The notes under the pieces were generated by a model, which had not been told where the DNA came from, searched no databases, and was given only the letters and a program-made list of their open reading frames with translations. Source: Strongylocentrotus droebachiensis (taxonomy: Eukaryota > Echinodermata > Echinoidea > Camarodonta > Strongylocentrotidae). Taken from it: DNA of 64,000 nt. Numbering within the stretch: position 1 is the stretch's first letter; every line of letters begins with the position of its first letter. The DNA lies in NCBI GenBank assembly GCA_035222895.1, contig JAVYIG010001833.1, positions 230,532-294,531 on the forward strand, read 5' to 3'. Positions 1 through 9,787 of this stretch are shown here, in pieces. The translations under genes and the position numbers were made by a program.

Positions 1-715
1 CCAATCAAAATTTGATGGGTGCCCCTTTTTCCGTCAACAAATGCCTATTTCCCATTTTCGTAAACGCCTCTTTTTCATCACTGGTGAGTGCCTCTTTTTA
101 GGTGAAAAAATGCCTCATTTTCACCTCTTATAATTATCCTTTGTACTTTGACACGTGCTCCTTTTCTTTTCTAATAAGTGTCTTATCCCTTTCGATAATT
201 GTCCCCTTTTCATGTAATCATTAAACGTGCCCTTTATTTAAATCGACTAAGAGCAATTTCCCCCAAAGTTCGCTCGCTGCGCTCGCTCGCATTTAAAGAT
301 GATATAATAATGTTACTTATCAAAGGTCTTTTCAGTCTTCCGTTTATGAGAATGTGCTTATAATCCCATCACGATTGGCTTTTTCCCTCTTTATAAGATG
401 TAATTTTTCGCACTGCGACCTCACAGATCTTTAAAAATTTTCTCGCTCGCTCGTAAATACATATTCAGACATCACACCCAACTGTAAAGTGTGATACTTA
501 AGCGATATCTTGTATGATGTATGAAGAGAAACAAATATTGAAATTATCCTGATAATGTAATCACATGCAATGTAGGGGTATATACAAATGTCTAAAAAAA
601 TGGTATATTTTCGCTTTGATATTTTCCACTGTAGGTGCCCCTTTTTTTCCAGAAAGTGCCCTTTTTTGTTGGTGCCCCCCCCCCCCCCCACTTTGGAAGT
701 CGTTCTGCCGCCCCT
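1..715. mobile_element. Right end of a degenerate hAT-type element
   Basis: The stretch has many diverged copies of a GTGCCCCTTTT-like unit, then a poly-C run at 674-689 and the end ...GCCGCCCCTG at 715. Reverse-complemented, that end reads CAGGGGCGGCAGAACGAC, the same CAGGGGCG-type terminus seen on better-defined hAT-like elements in this window. The left end lies outside the window or is lost, so no target duplication can be tested. The open frames here come from low-complexity sequence and are not genes. Confidence 0.4.
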
Positions 716-2684
716 GTATGTATCTTTCGAAAGGTAATTTGTTTCCAAAAAAGGGGGAGAGGAAAAAGAGGTAGGTCTTATTTGAATATTGCTGATTTAT
801 CCGTTATTATCTTAGAAGTAACTTTTACCAGACTGTAGTGTTTTTGACAGTAGGAGCTCTTTTATGACTGATGTATCATTCAGGTGTCGTATACAGATTT
901 GATATCCATCTAAAGCAAGCTGCTAAACAATTTTAAGTTGCATTATGACTTGGGAGGCATTTATTGTATGTCTAAATTACTTCTTTGTCTTTTTTTTTTA
1001 TTGTTGTTACCTAGAATAAGTCGAATGCTAATAATGTATCATTTCATTGCCTTGATTAGAAGACTTTAAAGAGAAGATTCGTTGATTTTAAAAACTAACT
1101 TTAATGTCATTATTGCAAAGGTGATAATTTGATTGGCCAAGGTTATCAAAAGCCAATGATTGGAAACATTCGAAGTAATGATTATTAACAATTACAAAAC
1201 GCTTAGATACAGCCCCGACATAGCACCTGAAAAGCTCTCCGGTCGCTGCTGAGATATGACGTCACATGTTGTGCACAAGCAGACGATGTCCCATGACATC
1301 TCACACAATTTCAGTGCCTGTTTTGTCATCTTTTCTTCAGTAATTCCTGTTACTTCAATACCCTCAGGCGGAATGTTTAATCTGTTGCCTCACTCTAAAC
1401 CCCGTGCATGGTATTATTTTGATGAAATATGCAAGGATAAAAGGAATCCGTCGCTTGTAAACCAAATAAGACGCCACTGTATTTTCAGCTACCTACACCG
1501 TGGCATGTTCGGCGTTTCAAGAGGGAACAAATGACGTCCATGCTATAATAGTATCATTCCGGAGGTTTTTTAATTTGAAAGTGTGGTTTCTTTGATTGTT
1601 CATTAACCCCTATCCTGTGTATTTACAAACAAAAGAATTTAGTTATCAGAATGGGGGTCATATACCATTTTGAATGGTGTAAAATTCCATCACATTTATA
1701 TACACTAAACTCTTATAATTTGATAAATAAAAGCATGGCAATTATGTTTATTCTTTATGGGATGTCGTCTGCTTGGGCAGGGTTGGTTCATATTGTGACG
1801 GCATTAAAACATCGTTATTTTTCCGGCGAATCTCTCGCATATCCCAGATGCTATGGAGGTTGTTTTATTTGTATTTTTATTAATCACCCGATATGTAGTT
1901 GACCTAAAACTTGCATGATGGCCATCTGTTAGCTTACCAGTTTCTAGTCAGTGAACATATTGAACATGTTCAAAATTCTGGAACTGCTCGCGACTTCGAG
2001 GAGAGCCGCGGAATGTTGTAAAAAGTTGCGCCGAGCCATACCGAGGTGTCGCGCGTTATCTCGAGTTTCAAGAAGAGCTGTTCGCGAGTTATTGCGAGTG
2101 CCTCTTTGAGGCAATCACAACTTGCCTTAACTCGCTAATACAGCTCGGCTAAGTGGGAGCCCTGCTTTATATATCTATGTTTTGTTATGACAAAAGAAGG
2201 CAAAGAAAAGAAGGTTGGTGATAAGGAAATGAAAAAGCGAGGAAGAATGTATGAGGGTCAGTGATCCGTGACATTCACCCCACTTCCAACCCGCTTATAG
2301 GTAGCAAGGCTTAGTTTTTATTTGTGTTTGAATTGTTATATTTGATATTGCTGCTATATTTTGTTCATATCCTGGTTTAAACGAATCAGTATAATCATAA
2401 GGCTTATGAATATGTTCAGAGAACCTGATATTTGTTTACAGATAGGTGTAATTTAACTTGGGCGAGAAAGATGTTACGTAATGTGAAAAGGGTGTGACTA
2501 ATCAAGGTAAATGTAGATTATGTGTGTGTGCACGGTCCATATTGGGCTTTTGCGTATGGATATTGTATTCGGGATTTGGGGCCCCTATAGTGAATTTGTA
2601 CTAGGTTTTGGTGTAGTGAAAGCTGATTACCAATTTCTTTCATAATTATGAAAAATGTTTCGTTGTTTATTTGATAACTGTTTA
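716..2684. other. No gene recognised
   Basis: AT-rich sequence with short open frames only (1256-1534 and 1651-1902 on the plus strand). Neither has a recognisable motif or a convincing splice partner. A GC-rich patch lies around 1980-2120. No RNA gene or clear repeat seen. Confidence 0.4.
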
Positions 2685-3110
2685 TTAGAATAGAACAGAA
2701 TAGAATTTATTGACTCTTGCGACCCCCTTCTGGGGTATGAGAGTACAACACATTTACATGTCGTAATGATACAAAGAATACAGAATAAAACAAAACAATA
2801 ATTCAAATCTAATAGATAACGATAAATAGGAATGAGAAACCTAGGCTATGCTAAACCGAAATACAATATATAACCTACATGAAAAGTGGAAAAATTCCAC
2901 AGTGAGCAATATAAATACAAACAACAACAAAAACTACATAATTGTCCCAATTATCTACACAATTAATAGTTCATTTTGTACATGTTAGTGAGATGTGATT
3001 GGATTGTTAAGATTTATGCAGGATAACAAAATACGGCATAATTGTCCCTGGAAAGATAAACCTAAATCACTCTTGATACCTGTCTATATGACCAATTTGA
3101 CCCCGCTTCC
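2685..3110 (-). mobile_element. Probable 3' tail of a minus-strand retroelement
   Basis: Read on the minus strand, the segment ends in AATAAATTCTATTCTGTTCT followed by a repeat of the same pentamer-like unit at about 2685-2710. Short simple-repeat tails of this kind mark the 3' ends of CR1-group LINEs or the SINEs that depend on them. No coding part remains. The assignment is tentative. Confidence 0.3.
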
Positions 3111-3139
3111 ACCCGCTTATACTTATAGCGGTGTGTCCA

Positions 3140-3365
3140 GCCCGCCCCCCCCCCCACTCAGTGTTATTTAGGGTACGCATATGCGTGTTCCAACCGACCC
3201 CCCCCCCCCCTTTCAGCAAAAGTCCGGTGTGTAAAGTCAATACGGCTCGACCTTTTTCTTTTGTATACGAGCCTTTTTCAGCCCCCCCCCCCCCCCCCCC
3301 CCCTTTTCAGCAAAAGTCCGGTGTGTAAAGTCAATACGGGTCGACCTTTTTCTTTTGTTACGATC
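3140..3365. repeat. Tandem duplication around poly-C tracts
   Basis: A unit of about 95 bp (poly-C, then TTTCAGCAAAAGTCCGGTGT, then a GTCAATACGG..CGACC block) occurs twice, at about 3198-3280 and 3281-3358, after an earlier poly-C at 3147-3158. Poly-C runs of about 12-20 bases head each unit. The proline-rich open frames are produced by these runs. Confidence 0.6.
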
Positions 3366-4247
3366 GAAAAGGACATTTTGGCAACACGCATGCGGTCCGT
3401 TCGTTCTCGGAGTGGGGGGGCCGGGGTGTCCAGACAGTGTCCAGAAAGAGCACTATAGCTCAACTCCTCAGGCTGCCATTGTCATCGATCTGTGTTAATT
3501 CAGGCTACTCGTCTTAATTCATTTCCTTACAAATAGCTGCATTCACGGCCTTGGATATGATGATGTGAGAGATTTGACTGTCTCCAGCCATATACTCTTG
3601 CTTAGCTGCTCAGAGTCAAGCAGCCCATAATCGAGCTGTGTGTTGATGCTGCCCCCACCAGCATGCCTCTTGCTTCTTGTACCGCCTCGCCAATGGCGAA
3701 AACAGCAATAAAACATGTCTTTGGTGGCTCCTGGCCTTGTGGTACGTAGGTAGAAAGTTTCATGGCTTATTTTTCTTTTTGTTGTTGCGCATTCTGATAT
3801 TTCAATGGTCGCACACAACAAATTAACTGAATAGATGGGACTGCAATAAGTAAGAAAGTGAAAGTTTATAATATTTTCAAACACAAATAGTAAACTCTAT
3901 GACGAACCTTGTGAGGTCTCCCATTCGCGGCCCTGTATTTAACCAAAAAAATCATCGGCAAATTATATTTTCAATCATTCATTCACTCTAGATTTAATTA
4001 TTGCAAATATGTTTTATATAATTCCTGAATGAAACAAATCTAGTCCGTTATCAATAAGTAAGAAAGTTAAAGTTTATAATATTTCTGTAAGGAGCAAATT
4101 GGAAAGGAGCTTGTAAGATAAGTCACAGTTTTGTCATATTTTGTTTCATTGATGATAGCTTCAAACACTCCTAACTTTCCTATTTTTATTGGGATATTGC
4201 TCTTTTGTGTGTGTATAAAACATAAGAAGCTAAATTAATTAATAGAT
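3366..4247. other. No gene; one short direct repeat
   Basis: A block of about 30 bp containing AATAAGTAAGAAAGT and AAAGTTTATAATATT occurs at 3846-3876 and again at about 4050-4084. Nothing else recognised. Confidence 0.4.
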
Positions 4248-5728
4248 TTGGAAAAACTACATATTTTGAATTTATATAATATTGCTTGCCTACAATTATA
4301 TCACTGTTTTCAATTTTTTCATTATCACAAACGCAAACCTACATGTATATCCTTTTTCAAAAGCCTAGAATCAAACCTAGACCAAGTATTTTCTTTTACA
4401 AATAATGTTATAGTCCTCGGTGACTTTAACTCCAATATGCTGACTAAAAATACCCTTTCAAATAAGATGCATGAACTTTGTTACACCTTTCAGTTAACTC
4501 AGCTTATCCGAGAACCAACAAGACAGTACTTTAATTGACGTTATTTTTGTTTCTAGTTCAATGCTATCCAATATGAAGAAATCTGGAACAATTTCAAGTG
4601 GACTAAGTGACCACTCCCTAGTCTATTTGATCCTTGGACATAATACCCCAAAATCTAAGCCCGAAATCTTTTCATTTAGATCGTTCAGGCATTTTTTCGT
4701 CGAAGATTTTGTCGAAGACCTATGTAATATACAATGGAATGATCTATTATCGTCCGAAGAGGACGTAGAGTATTGCTGGGAGAAATTCAGTGAAGCATTC
4801 AAGGCATTAGCTGATAAACATGCTCCCCAAAATATTACAGTAACAAAGAAACTGAATGGGTCTCCCTGGATTACAACTGAATACCTGGCTCTATCTAGGG
4901 ATCGTGACTATTATAAAAGAAAGTTTGACAAACTTAAAAAATCAGCTGAAGCAGGTCAGTAAATCAATGAACTTTGGAATAAATATAAATATCTCAGAAA
5001 TAAAGTAAATATCTTAAATAAAAAGCTGAAAAAGCTGAAAATTGCAAAATTCGTGGAAAGTCCTGAAAAAAATACTCCCGAAGAAAAAGGTTTCAGTTAA
5101 TCCGAATATTAACACAGAAACTCATATGACTTCAGATAAGGTAGAAATTGCAAAGTCATTCAATGAATTATTTGTTAGTGTTGGAAAACGACATTCCCCT
5201 CTTAACCAACAAAGTTTTAATTCCTTGAATACATTATCAAGGGTTGGATCAACGTTTAAATTCCAAAGCATAGACTCGGAGTTTGTAAAAAGAAAACTTG
5301 GGAAAATTGATGTTAACAAAGCTGTTGGTCTGGATGACTTAAATCGCTGTCCCTTTTATAGCTGAACCACTTTCAACAGTCTTCAACAAATCTCTAAGCT
5401 CAGGATGCTTCCCAAGTGATTTCAAAAGAGCCAAGATTATTCCAGTACCAAAAGGAGTGAAACAAATGACATTGGCAATTATAGGCCAATTTCTCTATTG
5501 TCCTGTCTGTCAAAGATACTTGAAAAGGCAGTCCATGCCCAGCTTTATGAGTATCTCCAAGAATACAAACTGCTATCTCAGCGCCAATCGGATTTTCGCC
5601 CAAAGCATTCAAATGCGACTTGTCTAATTGAAATAACCGATTACTTGTTAAACAATATTGACTGTGGTTTGATAACAGGGGCGATATTCCTTGATCTCAA
5701 AAAGGCGTTTGATGTTATATCTCACGAA

Positions 5729-7063
5729 CAGGCGCGCCGGAAGCAGTTTGGGATTGGGGGGGGGGGGCAAACATTCCAGGGGGCTCACCTTCCAGGGGCA
5801 GTGACGTAATGAGAAAAAACGTTCGGAAGGGGGGGGGGCAGACGAAAATCTGCATCACCACCAGTCTAACACGTTACTTGCAGGTCCCGCGGAACGTTTT
5901 TCAAAGCGGAGTATTAACGATCAGGTAGAGCGTAAATTGGCGTGGGGTCCAGGGCATGAGCCTCGGCAGGGGGTCAAAGGGCTGAGCCCCCGGAAGCCCA
6001 GGGGTTTTAGGTATTTAATTACGGTCAGATGAGCATCCAGGGGCCAGCCTTAGGGCCCTTGTTGGGGTCCAGGGGGCAGAGCCCCCGGAAGCTCAGGGGT
6101 TTTAGGTATTTAATTACGGTCAGATGAGCACCCAGGGGCCCGCCTTAGGGCCCTTGGTGGGGTCCAGGGGGCAGAGCCCCTGAAAGCTCAGGGGTTTTAG
6201 GTATTTAATTACGGTCAGATGAGCATCCAGGGGCCCTCTTTAAGGCCATTGACGTGTGCCAGGGGGCAGAGCCCCCGGAAGCTCAGGGGTTTTAGGTATT
6301 TAATGACGGTCAGATGAGCATTCCGGGGGCGGAGCCCCCGGAAGCTCAGGGGTTTTAGGTATTTAATTACGGTCAGATGAGCATCCGGGGGACCGCCTGT
6401 GAGGGGTGAGGGGGGGGGGGGGGCTCGAGCCCAGCCACTTTGCAGACCATGACATGCGGCCTTCTAAATAAGCATATTTTTCGTCCGACTGTAATTTGGG
6501 AATTTCTTATTTGCCAACAAACGCATAAAAAGGTGTGACTTACAAAAAAAATGGAGAAAAAATACCGGAAAATCATGTCATAACAGCAACATTTGTAAAT
6601 CACTGGTATCGAATAAGAAATACACCCCCCCCCCCCCCCCATCATTACGCCAGCGTTCAGGGGCTCATGTCTTCTTACCCCTATAACAAAAAAAAACAGA
6701 CACGTTTTCCCATTCTCGCACAATATGTCCACGATATGCGCGTATCGCTATTATACAGACCTCCATTGATCAATACCGTATAGGTGGCATGCGCAATGTT
6801 TAAGAAATTAAATTCCTGTGAACTTTCCTTTTCTTTGAATGGAATTATTATGTGATTTAATTCAGGTTTTTATTATTGTTATGTTCTTTTGGGTTAAAAA
6901 TACAGACCATGTTTACTTCTTTACTGCTTCTTTTTTTTTTTTTTTGGAGGGGGGGGGGGGGGGCGTTTTTGGGGGGCAAAAATGCGTTTTGCCCTCCCAC
7001 TTTTTCGATTGGGGGGCAGCTGCCCCCCTGCCCCCCCCCCCCCCCCCACTTCCGGCGCCTATG
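5729..7063. mobile_element. hAT-like non-autonomous element nested in the LINE RT
   Basis: The element begins CAGGCGCGCCGGAAG and ends CTTCCGGCGCCTATG, which are imperfect inverted repeats. It is flanked by a perfect 8-bp duplication CTCACGAA (5721-5728 and 7064-7071). An 8-bp duplication with CAGG-type ends fits the hAT superfamily. It has G-runs near the left end, a C-run near the right end and further G/C homopolymers at 6411-6422, 6624-6640 and 6950-6963. An array of roughly 95-bp repeats sits inside (5940-6395). No transposase is visible, so it is non-autonomous. Confidence 0.85.
5940..6395. repeat. Minisatellite, about 95-bp unit, five copies
   Basis: The anchor TTTTAGGTATTTAATTACGG recurs at about 6005, 6101, 6195, 6291 (one changed base) and 6352, giving periods of 96, 94, 96 and 61 bp. 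Each unit pairs it with a small GC palindrome, GGGGGCAGAGCCCCCGGAAG. The same unit occurs inverted at 55.8-56.1 kb and 61.6-62.7 kb. Confidence 0.85.
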
Positions 7064-7071
7064 CTCACGAA

Positions 7072-8097
7072 ATATTGTTATTAAAAATGCCATATTATGG
7101 TATTAATTCTGTTGAATTAGACTGGTTCTCTTCATACCTAACGAATAGGCAACAATGCGTCTCATTTCAAGGTGTCCAAAGCAATTTTCTACAGATTTAC
7201 TCTGGTGTGCCCCAAGGGTCTATTTTGGGCCCACTCATTTTTTGCTTATTTCTTAATGATATGTGTAACTTGAAATTTAGTAAACAAACCAAAATTGCTT
7301 TGTACGCTGAAGACACGGCACTGTTTTGTAAAGGTAACAATTTAAAAAATGATGTACTGCGTAAATGGTTTGAAATAAATAATATGGAAATAAATGCAAA
7401 GAAAACTAAAGTGATGGTCTTTGGAACGAAACATAAAACTAAGAACCAAATTTTGAAAATCTGTCATGGACGAGACTATCTTGAGAATGTTACCGAGATC
7501 AAATATTTAGGCGTAACCCTTGACCAAATTCTAAGTTGGACACCACACATATTGAATGTGACTAATAAGATTAATCGGGCTATTGCATGCACTAGAAGGA
7601 TTAAGAGTTATTTGAACCAAAGCCTACTGAAATATCTTTATTACTCCCTCATTCTTCCACATATAGATTACTGTTCAGTTGTTAGGGGCAAGTGCAAAAA
7701 GAAAGATTTACTCAAATTACAGAGGACGCTGAACAGATATGCAAGATTAGTCCTTAATGCAGACTATCTAACCCCAAAAGACACCCTTTTAAGCACTCTT
7801 CAATGGCAAAGTGTTGAAAATAGAATCAACTACCACTACTGCATTTTCGTCTACAAAATACTCAATAATCTAGCCCCTTATTATTTAGAACCTTTTGCTT
7901 GTAAACGTCCAGTTTACTATGTTACTCGTCATTCTACCTTAAATCCCTTATTTATCCCGAAACCCAAGACTGAATTTAAAACACGATCTTTTTCTTTCAT
8001 CGCTCCAAGCATCTATAACAATCTACCGACTCATATTCGCACGGCAACTTCACTCCAAATGTTCAAAAACCAAATTAAACCACTCCCTCCACTTTAA
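7072..8097 (+). pseudogene. LINE reverse transcriptase, C-terminal half (RT- with YAED active site)
   Basis: This frame resumes the RT straight after the nested insertion. Residues ISHE (ending 5728) join to ILLLKM (from 7072), as expected for the conserved H-E-I-L-L-x-K-L stretch of CR1-like RTs. It then shows WFSSYLTNRQQ, GVPQGSILGP and a YAEDT box in which the first catalytic Asp is Glu (codon GAA at 7309). The C-terminal SIYNNLPTHIR-like ending is also typical. The open frame itself starts upstream, inside the inserted element (6982), but only the part from 7072 is LINE sequence. It stops at 8095-8097. Confidence 0.85.
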
Positions 8098-8554
8098 TGC
8101 ATGCACTGATACCTAATGTTATATCATGAGTTATTACAGTTAGTTTTGTTTGTTTTGTTTGTTTGTAGTTCTGTATTCTGTAGTAGTTTTATTTCTTACC
8201 TTTTACCCTTTTGATTTTATGTCTGTTCTTTATGGCATGTGTATTTGTATTTGTATTTTGTATTGTATCAATAACATCTTAAATGTTTAATATTTCAGGC
8301 CTTATGTTCATTTTGATCTAGTTTTTAAGTAATTTTTTTAGTTCTCTTATAGTATGGTGTTTATATAATGTCTTTGTTTTCTACAATGTATTCTATTTTT
8401 TGTAGATCTGTGTATGTACAGGGCTCTTTTGTAAAGCAGGCCTCTGGCACTGAAAAGACTACCCTGTTTTTAAATGAAACTGAATAAATAAATAAATAAC
8501 AATGTGAACACAGAATTGCACACAGTCTGCCCAGTCTGCTGTCTGCCCTAACAA

Positions 8555-9526
8555 CAAACAAGACGAAAGACTTCATGCATGGCTGATCGTCGACGAAACA
8601 GAGTTTTTTGTTTGTTACTACGGCAGGCAGCCAGTGTAAACGAATTCGTTTAAAGGGATATTTGAGTTCTGTTGCAGAGGGCGCTACACAAAATAATATT
8701 TTTGTGAGATAATGAGAAACTGAGTGTCAAATATGAAAGAACATACAAATGAAATGACAAAATCGTCTTTGTTTGATCAAAATCGATTCAGAGACGGCTA
8801 AATATAACCATTTTTAATATTTGTGTACGTACCAGCACAATATTAGATAATTTGAACTAGCCGTTGAAAAAAAGAAATAGCGCCATATACGTTTTATTCC
8901 ATGCAGTCAATGCCGATGTTGGCTTTTTGTTGGCTTTTTCGTGTTGGTTATAAAACGCACAACCAGCCGGCCCATGTATTGTTATTATTAATTAATTAAT
9001 TAACGGTCACCGTAATTTTTTTAAAGTGGAGCTGAATTGGTATGATCGTATTGGCTAAATTTCACATATTTGGGGTCTGAAATTACCTTCATAGCAATTT
9101 TAGGTCCTAAAATGGCATTAAGAGCAATGACCATGCACTTTGAATACATTTGCGGTCTGAAACAAGAACTCAACTATCCCTTGAATAAAATTATGGAAAT
9201 GCAAGCATTACTTTAAACAAACAGAACTTTGTTAATCCTAGCTCATTTTTCCTGATTGAGGTGTCATATGAAAAGGTAGAAAATGAACTTTCTGGAAATG
9301 TGATTTTCTCTTTGAAATTCAGATACCGTTTGCGAAATGACTTTTTGGTACCCTTTCTTCAAATTGTTTTTAATCACTCATGCGTGAAATTCGTATCACA
9401 TGAGTTGCATCAAAGGAAAGCGGAGGATGTAAGCTTTACGAATATGTGTCATTTATTATTTATAATTGTGATTAAGTGATAAAACATCGGTAATTGTCGG
9501 TTTCGCTTTTTTCTGGGACGCACTGT
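8555..9526. mobile_element. Mariner-like MITE, half copy with its own insertion
   Basis: The segments 8555-8653 and 9182-9526 match the second half of the complete element at 54950-55583. Shared marks are ACGGCAGGCAGCCAGTG, GAATTCGTTTA, TTTTTCCTGATTGAGGTGTC and the terminus TTCTGGGACGCACTG. The left inverted repeat is missing. The match is cut between GAATTCGTTTA and TAAAATTATGG by the element at 8654-9181. Confidence 0.75.
8654..9181. mobile_element. TTAA-target MITE nested in the mariner-like copy
   Basis: The termini are AGGGATATTTGAGTTCT on the left and AGAACTCAACTATCCCT on the right, inverted repeats with one mismatch. The left flank is TTAA (8650-8653) and the right flank is TGAA (9182-9185), a TTAA duplication with one later change. 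The intact copy at 55.2 kb shows the empty site (GTTTAATAAAATT), which proves the insertion. The TTAA target fits the piggyBac or Kolobok type. Confidence 0.75.
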
Positions 9527-9638
9527 TTATTAAGATGTTGCTGACATTTTAAAGTTTTCAGTGTATCATAATTATCTGCAGAGTAGTATTAGTTAAATTC
9601 TTATCACAACGTCTCCTCGATATCACTGTCTCTTGCAG

Positions 9639-9787
9639 AACCTGTGAGCCAGATAATGCAGAGAAGTTTATTTAAAAAGATCTCTCTCCTTTTGGCGATT
9701 GTCGCCGTCATCATTCTTGTCCAGCCGTACAAGGTACAGTTCTTAGGCACAATGATGTCATCCAGCAGGTCTAGTCTAAGAGTACCG
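9639..9787 (+). CDS. NXPE gene, start exon with membrane anchor
   Basis: An acceptor TCTCTTGCAG at 9629-9638 and a donor GTATGT at 9788 bound this exon. The ATG at 9656 opens 44 codons: MQRSLFKKIS, then a run of Leu, Ala, Ile and Val, then QPYKVQ. Lysines before the hydrophobic run favour a type II signal-anchor. The acceptor implies an upstream 5' UTR exon that I did not find. Confidence 0.85.

Larger units (their letters stand above)
4248..8500 (+). mobile_element. CR1/L2-like non-LTR retrotransposon (LINE), decayed and interrupted
   Basis: A LINE pol region survives in pieces. 4248-4538 holds the end of an endonuclease core with the LGDFN motif. 4561-4962, in a shifted frame, carries the SDHS motif and the endonuclease-RT linker. 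5042-5728 covers the early RT motifs (PKHSNATCLIEITDYLLNNI and FLDLKKAFD). 7072-8097 holds the later RT motifs (GVPQGSILGP, then YAEDT at 7303-7317) and the C-terminal region. The 3' UTR ends near 8500 in an AAATAAATAAATAA tail, typical of CR1/L2-group LINEs. At least three frameshifts occur before 5498. The catalytic YADD box reads YAED, so the RT is probably inactive. A hAT-like element splits the RT at 5729-7063. The 5' end is not resolved. Confidence 0.85.

Noticed and set aside
1256-1534. 92-codon open frame near the left end
   Set aside because: No motif, and no supporting splice sites or related copy.
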